From Paramecium octaurelia (taxonomy: Eukaryota; Ciliophora; Oligohymenophorea; Peniculida; Parameciidae): DNA of 64,000 bases. The notes under the pieces are model-generated. The model made no database searches, was not told the DNA's origin, and worked only from the letters and a program-made list of their open reading frames with translations. Location: the NCBI GenBank assembly GCA_905182995.1, contig CAJJDP010000063.1, positions 251,846 through 315,845 of the forward strand, in the 5' to 3' direction. Below, piece after piece: positions 22,590 to 34,086 of this stretch; position 1 is the stretch's first letter, and every line of letters begins with the position of its first letter. The position numbers and the translations under genes were made by a program.

Positions 22590-23750
22590 TCATTTTATAG
22601 AAATAATCAATTTTTAATTTTTGTATTCATAGTCAGAAAATACTGCTATGATTTTTAAAGTTTCTGAAATATTCATCATAGTTATTTCTAAACTATCAGC
22701 AGCTACTATTTTAATTTCTATTATTATAATATATGAATTACCAGTTACTTTTGCAACGAGTCTCATCATCTCTGATATTTCCATAGCTTCAATTACTCCA
22801 CTAAGAATGATAGTTTTTGATAAAGGAACAATCAGTTTTGGTCCATTAGGATTGTAGTATATCATATATTCATCTGAAATGGTGGTTGGTTGTAACTGTT
22901 ATAAAGGGTGATAAGAAATTCGCCACTAAGGTTAATATATTTTGATTACTTATTGATCGAAAAATTAAATATTATTTAAATATTCTTTGGCAATTTGAGC
23001 AAACTCGATAGTTTGGTATCTGACAAAGACTCTTTGCATTTACTTTTCGTATAGAAGTTCTTCAACATTCCCAAATTTGTTAAAAATATTATATAGCATT
23101 TTAGCAGTAACTCGATCATCGATAGATGTCACTTTAATAATTTTGGATGGTTTTTGAGTGATCATATTTTAAACATCTTAAGATATTTGAGGTCCTTGTT
23201 ATTTCTGCTATTTCCAAATGTCTATATCATCATCTGAATCTGAATTCAATAAGTTGTTAATTTCATCATTTCTGGCAGGAGTGAGATTTCTTTAAGAAGT
23301 TTGTGTGAAAGTACGAGTAAATGATTCAATCTATTATCTAAGTACGTTGGGATCATCTGTGTTAGAGTGCTTCATTGTGTCTGAATTTGTGCTGCTTGCT
23401 TAAGTGTAATCTGTTCCTCGAGATTTGTCCACAACTTCTAGATCAAGATTTTTAAGGCGAGAGAAATGGATGGTAAGTCTAAACTTATTTAAATATACCT
23501 ACTTTCCTTCCCCTTCAGCTAAATATTTTCCTAGTTTATCCTTTCTTGCTTCTAAGGCATGTTTCACATCATAATATTCAACAAAAGCTTTGTTGGCCTT
23601 GCCTCTTTCGAAAATGAGAATTTTTTTGATATCACCATATTTTGCGAATTGCTCAAAAAGAAGATCGTTACAAAGCGGAAAGGTTGGAGATAGTTATGTT
23701 ATAACAAGAAGCAAAATTTTGCTGGGTGGATCTCTGGAATAATTATTCAT
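22590..23750 (-). CDS. RRM-type RNA-binding protein (PTB/hnRNP-L-like)
   Basis: 378 residues if a 24-nt GTA...TAG stretch at 23479-23502 is spliced, 386 if not. It is a multiple of three and stop-free, so the frame does not decide. RRM1: ILLLVITQLSPTFPLCNDLL, FAKYGDIKKILIF (RNP2/RNP1 region), KANKAFVEYYDVKHAL. A disordered Ser/Thr/Gln linker follows with NSDSDDDIDIWKQ. RRM2: KIIKVTSIDDRVTAKML, FGNVEELLYE, QRVFVRYQTIEFAQIA. The last 80 residues may be a third, divergent RRM. The lack of strong RNP1 aromatics and the FxxYGDIKKILIF pattern fit the PTB/hnRNP-L group, which binds pyrimidine-rich RNA and controls splicing. The exact subfamily is uncertain. Confidence 0.8.
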
Positions 23751-24000
23751 AAAATAAATATTTTATGATCCAAACCTATATATTAAGAACTCAAGACTCA
23801 GAATTTAACATTAAAAAACAATAAACCTAATAAATTATTATAATATTTTATAAAATGAAAAATGTTGCAATTGGATATAGTTTTTGATTATTAATAATAA
23901 GTTTGTTCAATGTTAAACTGATAATTAAATGACATGTTCTAATTTATTCAATAATAGGAATAAAAGTTATATATCCTATATTAAATTTAATAACAAAATG

Positions 24001-24690
24001 AGTAATGATTAAATTAAAATAATACTCCTATAATTAATATAAATATATGTAACAATTAATCTATAATTTTCATCAGGACTCTTCTCAATCAAAAACCATG
24101 ATAAAATTAATTACTGAATTAAGTAATCCTTTAAAATAAGAATGCATTATCTAAATAATTATTGTTTGAAATGAGATAGGGAATTAGTGAAGAAGTAACT
24201 TTAAAAAATATATATTGTATGAAACTGAAATCATCAAATTAAGGGATAATTGATTTCTGGTGCTGATTTGAAAGAAAGGATAGGATTAATTAACTTTGAG
24301 ACCGAATTAGTTGAAAAATATTTAAGAGTTAACTCAACCCATATTTGATAATACAATTTTAAATAATACATTCTGAAGTGCTAAAAAAGGCTGGAGGATT
24401 ACTTACTGTTGGGTTAAATTTGAAAGCGTAATATATAATATAATTTGAAGGCAACCATTCCCTACTCTTGAAAATTTACAAATGATTTGGGCTTGCGGAC
24501 AATTGATGATTAAACCGCCAGAATAAAATAACATTTTAAATCTACCAATAATGGTTGTTATATCTTCTCTTGATCAAACAACAGAATTTTTAAGAGTGGG
24601 TATTCGATGTGGTGGAAATGGAGAAATAGCTAAAAACTATTTGAAATTAATAATGCTCTTTTTTGGGTGATTACATATTAAATCATATAA
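24001..24690 (+). pseudogene. Probable gene relic, unrecognised
   Basis: Plus-strand fragments with coding character (for example LINFETELVEKYLRVNSTH near 24280 and HSEVLKKAGGLLTVGLNL near 24370). They are broken by TGA codons and frame changes every 60-150 bases. No intron placement joins them. Homology not recognised. It could be the remains of a duplicate gene, or only AT-rich spacer with chance ORFs. Confidence 0.3.
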
Positions 24691-24731
24691 AAATATTTAT
24701 AATTTTCTCCCTTTTTATATTAATAGAATCA

Positions 24732-25293
24732 TCATTCCAAATTTAAGACATGTTTCTTGAAAAATGTGAGTTTGCTATATGTATAAGTAGCTGCATTTGT
24801 AACTCCACTAGCTGGGTAACTGGTTTTTGAATATCCTGGATCATTTACATTGAAAGTGTCGCCAGAATATGATGTCATCAAGACATAATGACCACCATTA
24901 TTAACACATAAAATAACATGTTGACCAGCATCAAATTTATCTTTTTGCTTAATAAACATAGTTACTTTAAGCTTGTGCTGCTGTAAACTTTCCTTAAAAT
25001 ATGAATCCGAGGTTATTTATTGAAGCCCAAACAAATAAATCTCCAGATGCATATCCATTATTTTTTTTTAACCAAGTATTCATTGTTCTTGGGGTTGTTG
25101 TTCCATCTGTTGTTACTCCATAAGTGTGAAGCATCATGGCAACTGAAGAAATCAAACATCCAGCAGAACAAATTGTATTTGAACTTGTCCCTAATTGATC
25201 TTATCCCCAAGTTGAATCACACTATTTGTATAATGTATATGATCTAGTATTTGCAATGACAACGATCAAAAATAGACTAATCAAAGATTTCAT
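24732..25293 (-). CDS. Secreted C39-like cysteine peptidase-fold protein, one frameshift
   Basis: A signal peptide (MKSLISLFLIVVIANT) leads to QCDSTWGQDQLGTSSNT and SAGCLISSVAMMLHTYG, the Cys-containing helix of the peptidase C39-like family. NTWLKKNNGYASGDLFVWA follows. Near 25010 the frame moves by one base. The second frame then gives VILCVNNGGHYVLMT (catalytic His segment) and FNVNDPGYSKTSYP (Asp of the DP motif). The total length (562 bp) is one base off a multiple of three. Only an untypically long 40-nt intron could fix it. So either a recent frameshift mutation, a sequencing error or an odd intron. Family members are secreted or periplasmic proteases or inert relatives; here it would act in food vacuoles or outside the cell. 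Confidence 0.65.
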
Positions 25294-25620
25294 TATTTTT
25301 AATTATGTCATATAGTGTGACGTCAAACATAAATAAATTAATATTTTGTTAATTAAAAAAATTTTTTCAACAATTTTATTAAGCAAAATCAAATTTATGC
25401 TTAAGATACAATTACATTATCTGAATATTTAATGAATGAATAAATATTCATAATCAAACAAATTTTTTAACCTTTATACCTAATTTAAGATTAATCTGAA
25501 TTTTTCTAAATAGATTTGATAAAACCCAAACTGATTTTTTTTAAAGTATGATCTGGATTTGAATTAAATACTTTAATTAAAATAATCTCATGTAAAATTA
25601 AAAATTGAATTTTTAAATAT
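25294..25620. other. Intergenic, nothing seen
   Basis: 327 bp of AT-rich spacer upstream of the C39-like gene. It probably includes its promoter. No ORF supported. Confidence 0.45.
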
Positions 25621-26065
25621 ATCATGAAATTAACTCGGCAAAAAATGAGAAATAGGCTGATACTATGTTATTATGAAAAAAATTTTTAAGGAGGATTTTA
25701 ATAAGCCAAGAGTTCTAATCGAAATTATAAAATGGTATTTTGAAGGCAATAAAAAGTAATGGTTTGATTTATTGATAAATAGAGAGAAAAGGAATACTAT
25801 TTAAATATTAAATAAGTATGAAATATATATCCATTCTTTCTTTATTTTCTCAACAAAAGCATACTATTGAAAATCCTAAAATCATAGTTTGAAACTTATT
25901 GATTTGATAGAATAAGTTAAAATTCTTCATTTATATTAATTCAATAAATTTGAGCCATTTTAGTTTACCTTTCCAGAATTGTAAAGAATTTTTGACTAAC
26001 CATATGAAGTTCGATAAAGAGGGAAGTTTGATATCAATTCAAAATAGAAAATAATTTTTTTATCC

Positions 26066-27401
26066 TATCGTAATTTGCAGATGCATAACTAATATTCTAA
26101 TATATATTGGTTTTAAAAACTTTATTTTCAGTTTACTCATTTATATTCATTAGACTTAAAAACAAAATTCTTGATTAGAGAAAACATAATTAAATCATAT
26201 TGTTTAGAAGCCACCTTATGTTTCCCTAATCAAATAGAGGGCTCAATTTGATCTATATACAATGCTTTAGTACTAAGGCTATACTATTTAACAGACCAAA
26301 ATTCGCCAATAATTATTCCAGTGTAACATTGGATAGATGTTTCAGAATTAAGTTTGAGGAATAAAATTGGGGAAGTTATTGAAAAACTTAAGACAATTGA
26401 ATTAGATATAGAATGATAAATATGTAGCACCTAATAAAATAAAATTAGGATTTGAAAAAGATAAGTTACCAGATGATACTAAATGAAAATTACCATTGCC
26501 TTAAATAAGTTGGAAGTGTAATCGTGTGTTTAGGCTTTCATAGAACGATTTAGAATACTATTACCTTTAATTATTAGATACCTATAAAATAAATACATGA
26601 TAGGGAAGAAAGAAGGGCTACAAAATTTAAAAGTAACCCTGAATTAAAGAATGCCAAATTCTTCAGAAAAATTAGAAGCAGTAAGAATTGAATCACAAAT
26701 TAATTAATACTAACTTAAAATGACTGTCACTTTAAATTCAAAGATAAGAATTATTTCAAATTATTTCTAAATTCTTCTATTCTAATGTTAACAGTAACTA
26801 TTTTAGGGGAATGAAGTTTTGTTAAATTGAATTTAACTAGTTCTATTAAAAGTGTGATAGATGAAAATTAAGCTTGTGAATTTATCTTTTCCCCATAAAT
26901 GTATATTGAGTAAATATAACTAGATCCAAAAATTCAAAAAATCACATACATACTTAATTATTTAAACCTGTATGAATTAAGTTGATAGTGAAAACATCTC
27001 TAATTGAGGAAGCCAATCATTTATTAAGGGAAGTAATTGACCTGAAAATACGAATCTTAAAATAAATTTCTGTTTGAATTTGGAATTACATTTGAGTTTA
27101 TAAGTCTGTTTATGAATTCTTAGGAAAAAATGAGTAATTAATTATATTTGATTTTCATTAATTCAAATTCAAATATATCGATAAATAGATATACGAAATT
27201 TAAGAAGTACTAAGATACTTTCAAAATATTTCCGTAAATCTTTTAAATTTAATTCATGTTAAAGTTTAGGAGATGATCAATTAACAATAATGAATACAAA
27301 TTTACCATTATCATGTACTTGCTAAAGGTTGGAGAAAAAACTTACTTATTTTATAACCGTTTCAAGATAAAGTAAAATTGGAAGTGATAAACCCCACAAT
27401 C
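26066..27401. repeat. First copy of a 1,336-bp direct duplication (assembly joint)
   Basis: Appears identical to 27403-28738 wherever I compared, with a single N at 27402 between them. Same signature as the other two joints in the window. The second copy runs on into unique sequence on the right, the first into unique sequence on the left. Confidence 0.9.
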
Positions 27402-27402
27402 N
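27402..27402. other. Single-N scaffold joint
   Basis: One ambiguous base separating the two copies of the 1,336-bp block. A placeholder, not a real one-base gap. Confidence 0.9.
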
Positions 27403-28974
27403 TATCGTAATTTGCAGATGCATAACTAATATTCTAATATATATTGGTTTTAAAAACTTTATTTTCAGTTTACTCATTTATATTCATTAGACTTAAAAAC
27501 AAAATTCTTGATTAGAGAAAACATAATTAAATCATATTGTTTAGAAGCCACCTTATGTTTCCCTAATCAAATAGAGGGCTCAATTTGATCTATATACAAT
27601 GCTTTAGTACTAAGGCTATACTATTTAACAGACCAAAATTCGCCAATAATTATTCCAGTGTAACATTGGATAGATGTTTCAGAATTAAGTTTGAGGAATA
27701 AAATTGGGGAAGTTATTGAAAAACTTAAGACAATTGAATTAGATATAGAATGATAAATATGTAGCACCTAATAAAATAAAATTAGGATTTGAAAAAGATA
27801 AGTTACCAGATGATACTAAATGAAAATTACCATTGCCTTAAATAAGTTGGAAGTGTAATCGTGTGTTTAGGCTTTCATAGAACGATTTAGAATACTATTA
27901 CCTTTAATTATTAGATACCTATAAAATAAATACATGATAGGGAAGAAAGAAGGGCTACAAAATTTAAAAGTAACCCTGAATTAAAGAATGCCAAATTCTT
28001 CAGAAAAATTAGAAGCAGTAAGAATTGAATCACAAATTAATTAATACTAACTTAAAATGACTGTCACTTTAAATTCAAAGATAAGAATTATTTCAAATTA
28101 TTTCTAAATTCTTCTATTCTAATGTTAACAGTAACTATTTTAGGGGAATGAAGTTTTGTTAAATTGAATTTAACTAGTTCTATTAAAAGTGTGATAGATG
28201 AAAATTAAGCTTGTGAATTTATCTTTTCCCCATAAATGTATATTGAGTAAATATAACTAGATCCAAAAATTCAAAAAATCACATACATACTTAATTATTT
28301 AAACCTGTATGAATTAAGTTGATAGTGAAAACATCTCTAATTGAGGAAGCCAATCATTTATTAAGGGAAGTAATTGACCTGAAAATACGAATCTTAAAAT
28401 AAATTTCTGTTTGAATTTGGAATTACATTTGAGTTTATAAGTCTGTTTATGAATTCTTAGGAAAAAATGAGTAATTAATTATATTTGATTTTCATTAATT
28501 CAAATTCAAATATATCGATAAATAGATATACGAAATTTAAGAAGTACTAAGATACTTTCAAAATATTTCCGTAAATCTTTTAAATTTAATTCATGTTAAA
28601 GTTTAGGAGATGATCAATTAACAATAATGAATACAAATTTACCATTATCATGTACTTGCTAAAGGTTGGAGAAAAAACTTACTTATTTTATAACCGTTTC
28701 AAGATAAAGTAAAATTGGAAGTGATAAACCCCACAATCATAGAATTAATTAGTTTGATATGAAAATCTGATTTATATAAATTTAAAATAGTTGAAGGTTA
28801 AAAGAGTGGATTCAAAAAAGTAAATAAGAGATTAATGGAGAAGAAGTATATTATGTTGTAGGAAGTAAATTCAAGAGAGATTTCTGTAATTTAAAAAAGG
28901 ATGTAAGAACTAAATATTAGTATCTGATTTGATATAGTTATGAATAAAGGTATGTATTTAATATTATATATAAA

Positions 28975-30582
28975 ATGAATGTTGGTAATCGTCTTAAATT
29001 TTAGATATCCTTCAGTGAGGATGAAGTAAAACCAGAGATTATTACACTTAATCAATTCGATGATGCACTTAAATTTGAGGATAGATATGAAGCATTATAG
29101 ACTTTAGGTATAAACTGATAAAAATTTGGATTAGGTTAGGGTGCTCATGCAGTAGTTAAAGTAGCCAAAAAGAAAGATACAGATGAGATTTTCGCAGTGA
29201 AGATAGTGAGATCGGGAGATTAAGAAATATAAAACAATGTTAAGAGAACATTTAACAATACTAGATGTTTGAGACATCCAAATATTGCTTAGGATATTGA
29301 ATTATTTATTAATGAAAAGATGGAAACTTCATATTTAATTATGGAATATTGTGCATTTGATTCATTGGAGTCTATTATAAAGAAGCGAAAATTGAATGCA
29401 ACAGAACTAAAAATTGTGATTAAATAATTACTTTTAGCAATTTAGCACGCCCATCAAAAAGGTATATGCCATAGGGATTTGAAACCTGATAATGTTTTAG
29501 TGGATTTGAGTGATGATATGGATTCATCAGAAGTAAGAGTGAAGGTGGTAGATTTTGGAGTATCAAGAAGATTTTAATCAAAAGGTCAAGAAATTGAAAT
29601 GTTAACAAAAACTGGGAATGTCTTTTATTGTGCACCAGAAATTTATCATAAATCCTGTTATTCGAAAGAGGTTGATATTTGGGCTATAGGAGTTATAACA
29701 TTTTAATGCTTATTTTAAAAACTTCCTTTGCATTCTGATGAATACTAAGATTTTGTTGAATTATTGAGATCTCCAGATAAATGGAGGTTTAAAGAACAAT
29801 TGAAAGAACTAGAAATTCCTCTTTAGAACTTAATCATAGGAATGATGGAATTTGATAGTTAGAAGAGAGTTTCGATAGAAGATGCTTTAAGAAATTCATT
29901 TTTTGAATAACAACAAAGAGAAAGCACTCCTTTGATAATAAGTACGAATTTGGAGAATCTTATTCATAATAGCAATAAACACATGAAATAATTGCAAACA
30001 AGTTTAGCCATAAACAACAATTATTTTGGATATCATAATTTAGGCAACATGATCTAAAAGTTGCAAGGAGAGAAAAACCAAGACAGAGTAGATGTAGAAG
30101 ATTTGACAAAGAACTTTGGAAACATTCATATTGTCTAAAAATAAAATGAAAAAAGAGGGCCAATTTAATTGATGAATTCAATTGGAAGTAGTAATATTTT
30201 AATGAGTAGATTTGGAAGTAGGCAAGAGATATCTTATCAAGCACAATCTGATGCATTAAGTATTACAAATATATCTATAAGATTAGGAAAAATATGTGAT
30301 ATAAAAGGATCTGGGGATCCTTTTGGTGATTTTGCTATTTAATAAAGTTAAGAATTGAAAGAACAATAATAATAAGAAGCTAATTTTTAATAAAATAACC
30401 AAAAGTTATTTCAATAAATAGGATCTCATATTGAATCTAGTATCAATCTCACTACTGAAGAGCAAACGAAAGTTATCAACCAATTAGATAGTTTGGGAGT
30501 TCCGAAAAGAAGCTCTGTACTTACTTAATTCTTAGGTGATTTGGGAATTAAGGAAGTAGATGAAATAACTGAAGACTTTTGA
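28975..30582 (+). CDS. Serine/threonine protein kinase (CaMK/Chk-like) with Gln-rich tail
   Basis: 526 residues, intron 29108-29134 (27 nt) inside the glycine loop. Marks: [18 protein letters not shown] (Lys), [41 protein letters not shown] and [15 protein letters not shown]. All catalytic residues are present. The C-terminal 230 residues are Gln/Asn/Ser-rich and unrecognised (for example [20 protein letters not shown]), possibly regulatory. ATG 28975 is chosen because the upstream frame runs into a relic. A decayed inverted copy lies at 61380-62672. The stop is 21 bp from the stop of the convergent hydrolase gene. The substrate cannot be inferred. Confidence 0.88.
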
Positions 30583-30603
30583 ATTATTTGAATATATAAT
30601 GCA

Positions 30604-31838
30604 TCATTAAGCTTTAAATTCCATTTCTTATTCCTTTGAAAAATACTGTAAGAATTCCAATGCTGGTTTTGGAAACCATGTGCTATCAGCATTCAAACCT
30701 TCTAAAAAACCTATGTGCCCTCCACTTTTAGCCAAACAAACAATTGTTTATTTATTTGAAAGTAATTTATTTAAAGACAAAGCTTTTATGTTAACAGCGT
30801 AATCATCTTTTGCAGCAATGCATAGCATCGGAATTGTAATTTACTGAAATCTTTCACATGAAGAAAAATGCTTATAATATTCCACTTATGATTTATATCC
30901 GTAAATCTGAGATGTATAATACATATCAAATTGATGAACTAACAATGATTTCATAGCTTTAGAAATTTATGGTTTCCATTGCTAAGGATAATTTTTTGGA
31001 TCATCAAATAAATGTTTATTTATCTTTAATCCTCTTCTTAAAATATATGTCATTGTGAGATCCATTATAGTGGAAATATTTCTCTCGCAATCAGTAATGT
31101 TATGTGGTGAACATACAGTTACACCTGCATCAATATACGAATGTTCTTAAAACCTTCCTAAGTAATTTCCTAATTATACGCCACCATAAGAACAACCGAT
31201 AGCCAATATCTATTTGAATTGATATTTATCTTTTATATATTTTAAGGTGAAGTGTAGATCAGCTGCTAAATCTACCCTTGTAGTTTACCCGGCAACAACA
31301 TCATCTCTAAAATATTCTTTGTCTGCTCCCTGAAAATCAATTCCATAATCTTAAAACGGAGGCACGAATTGAAAATTAGCTTCCTTTGATAACATCCTAT
31401 AGGTGTAGATGCAAATATTATTAAAGCCATATTGATGAGCTTATGTGATAAGACTATTCACATATCTAAATAATTAAACATGCAGGCTTACCCATTTTAA
31501 ACTTTTCCAGTCAAACCTGGAATTATTAATAACAATGGTTGATTAGAATTAATTGATTGTCCCTTATCCACAAAATCCACAGAAATACCTGTGTCTCCTA
31601 ACTTCTCCAAAAATGAAATGTGTTTCTCTTTAGGTCTTGAGATGGTGGGAATTACTGTATGCAGAAATCCACAGAAGAATGCGGGAGGTCTATAAGATGT
31701 AAGGGATGGGCAATTTTGCACAACTTCATTTTGCAATTCGGTATTTAATGAATACAATTCAACTTGATTGCTATTATAGTTATTCCAAACTAAATAACTC
31801 AAATATGAACCAATTCCTCCAAAAATTCCCACTTTCAT
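30604..31838 (-). CDS. Alpha/beta hydrolase, ABHD1/3 - EMB8 family
   Basis: 402 residues, one 26-nt intron at 31466-31491. An N-terminal hydrophobic stretch (VGIFGGIGSYLSYLVW) could anchor it in the membrane. Family signature YRPPAFFCGFLHTVIPT is followed by LLLIIPGLTG. Nucleophile elbow AIGCSYGGVQLGNYLG (Ser), acid loop LCIAAKDDYAVN (Asp) and SGGHIGFLEG (His) complete the triad. Relatives act on phospholipids or medium-chain esters (ABHD3 cleaves oxidised or medium-chain phosphatidylcholines) and yeast homologues make fatty acid esters. The substrate here is unknown. Convergent with the kinase gene, with overlapping or nearly touching 3' ends. Confidence 0.9.
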
Positions 31839-32022
31839 TTTAAGCTATAAATAATCAATGAATTTTTAAAATGAATCTCAGCATATTTTCTGAAGCATTC
31901 AAAAAATAGTTTTGGAAAAATAATACGATCTTATACCCTTTATTCATATTCCAAGATTTCTTTTAGAGAACATTTTTTGATTTTAGTCCAGGCTTCACTT
32001 AATACATAGAGGGAATCTATAA

Positions 32023-32960
32023 ATGAATTTCTTATTACAATTTAAAGAATTCTATTTATTTAATGACAAATTCAAATTATCTTTCTTATTCACTCATTTA
32101 CTTTTAAGAAATTGCTATTTTCAAATACAATAGGCTGAATAATTTATTTTAAACAATCCAAATTGTGAAATCTTTCAAAAATTACTTCAAAAGAGCTGCT
32201 GCTGCTAATAACATTTAAAAAATGATATCATGCTTTAGTTGAGTACAGATGATTATGGGGATAATATGTAAATAATCAAAAATATAAGAAATATAAGCGA
32301 AGTAAGATTTTACATTCACCTCAAGAGCAGGTAAGATAATTAAAATAATGTAGAAATTGAAAAAAAAAAGGAGAAGAAGAAACAAGAAAATGAGGACAAT
32401 TAAAATAGCATGGAAGAAGAGGATGATGGAATAGATGAAGATGCTGAACCAATATTCTAATAGAAATTACAAAATGAAATATTAATAAAAGCTAAAATTG
32501 CTTAGAGTAGTGCTGATTCAATTCTGACCAATCATGATGTACCTTTAATTGTGCCTAGGTAATAATTCATTTAATATATTTATAGAGGTAAATATACAAT
32601 GGACTTCTTTAAAAAAGATACAGCTTTATTTTAAAAAGTTAAAAAAAAAATGTATAGATTTCTATAAATATTTGTTAGAAGATCAATTCAGATGATGACG
32701 ATGATGATTTTCATGCTGGAGAAGAAGATGAAAATGATAGTGAAAGCGAAGATAGTGATGAACCAGAGAGCGTTTCTAAAATTAAAAGTGATAATCCATT
32801 CATCGGATCATATTCTTTATATTCAAATACATATTCAAGTTTACTAAAAAATAATCCATAATTTTATATTTTATTATTCTTTTTTCTATTCAGAAAGTCA
32901 TTTTGTCTATTGTTTGATGGACGATAAGTACTGCCATTTTCTTCTTCAAATAAATTCTGA
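32023..32960 (+). CDS. Acidic, coiled protein of unknown function (possibly decaying)
   Basis: With one 20-nt intron (GTT...TAG, 32638-32657) this frame gives about 305 residues, from MNFLLQFKEFYLFNDKF to TGA 32958-32960. The middle is Lys/Glu-rich with EEEDDGIDEDAEPIF. After the intron comes an acidic block NSDDDDDDFHAGEED. The last 60 residues are hydrophobic and may not be genuine. A second frame, 31871-32026 (MNLSIFSEAFKKQFWKN), leads into it but ends in TGA one frame away, suggesting a lost base. Downstream sequence to 33660 continues to look coding but is broken. So this may be the least damaged part of a larger decaying gene. The SAPS family was considered; the similarity is too weak to claim. 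Confidence 0.35.
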
Positions 32961-33660
32961 TTCGTTTATAAATCTTCTTTCCCATCATCCTGAAAATATT
33001 ATATTAGAGATTTCTGAATAAATTCGAAAATCATCTATGTCTTATAAATTGAAAGGCTGACGCTATTTTAAAAATGTAGTCTAAATCATCGTTGATATGG
33101 TTATTTCGAAAATTTGTAATACTTGCACACTATTTTTTCTTATCCATTCCATCAGTTTATTGATAGAATGCAAAAGAGGATTTATGCAAAATATCATATT
33201 GGCCTTTAAAATATGCCTATCATTTAATGTAACCAGCTGTTAAATAGAAATTGGAAAATGAAGTTGTTGTTTTCTAGAATTACTAATATGAACCGACAGG
33301 ATTTATTCTATATATTCATATCGGCACTGTTTCAAAATAGTATCGCATCCTTGAGTCATCTTATTCCTTAATATTTAGGTCATTAATATTCAAGTGTTAT
33401 ATTAAGCGAAACGATTAGATAAAATAATGTAATTCTCTTGATATCAATCTTGAGCGTCTTAAGCAGGTCCTCTTTTGGTCTTTTTGAGGAAAAAGAGAAA
33501 ATTTAGGCCTACCTTTAAAACTTCCATAATATTTTTTTATTCTCAGAATCAAATTTAGTCATTGTAGTTCAATTATTTTTCTCCAAATTTTTTTTACCTG
33601 TATTCCTTCCTTATTTAATCATCAATTTGCTACAGTTAATTTTAACCTAAAATGGCTTGT
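32961..33660 (+). pseudogene. Broken continuation of the acidic gene
   Basis: Protein-like plus-strand segments, for example DSFINLLSHHPENIILEISE, SISLLIECKRGFMQNIILAF and SVLSRSSFGLFEEKEKIQAY. They are interrupted by TGA codons at short intervals and by frame changes without usable introns. They look like armadillo/HEAT-type helical repeats, but this is an impression. Probably one relic with the feature before it. Confidence 0.3.
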
Positions 33661-34086
33661 TGTTTTTAAATAAGACAACTTAATGACTTGAATGTTATTT
33701 CGTATTAGATCCAAAAGTAGGTTTCTATACCTACTCTTCCAAAGCATTGTCATTTCAAAAACTCTACTTATTAATTTTTCTCAGTATATTGTAACAGAAT
33801 GATTTGGTATTTTTATTATATATTTACAAAGAGATGAAATGAATGTCATATCGTTAAAATATCAATGCTAAAATGCCCCAGGACTTTAGTTCTTTCCCTG
33901 TTGATATAAAAATAGAGCCCTTCTTTAAATTCAAAAATTAACAGGTCCAACCTAGGTAGTTGAAAATTTTGAGATTGGCTAGCCTTCATAAAAAATTTAA
34001 AATAATTTAGTTTTTAATTAAGTTGAATACAAAGGATTATTATTAAAATAAATGATTAGAATAAAATAAATGGATTAACAAATTAA
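33661..34086. other. Intergenic, nothing supported
   Basis: About 425 bp between a plus-strand relic and the 3' end of the giant GTPase gene. No frame with coding character, no RNA gene or repeat seen. Confidence 0.4.

Larger units (their letters stand above)
25621..28925 (+). pseudogene. Decayed gene of unknown family, inflated by a duplicated block
   Basis: Plus-strand segments are protein-like in ciliate code but broken. The best run, about 28450-28925, stays in one frame with only two interior TGA codons. It includes IDKQIYEIQEVLRYFQNI, YHYHVLAKGWRKNLLIL and KLEVINPTIIELI. Another stop-free piece is about 27933-28165 (MIGKKEGLQNLKVTLNQRM). Part of the block (26066-27401) is repeated at 27403-28738 by an assembly joint, so the true relic is about 2 kb. 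A 100-bp fragment also survives in inverted orientation near 62693-62795. Function unknown. Confidence 0.45.

Noticed and set aside
31871-33660. SAPS-domain (PP6 regulatory) identity for the acidic gene
   Set aside because: Only vague helical and acidic resemblance; no motif strong enough to name the family.
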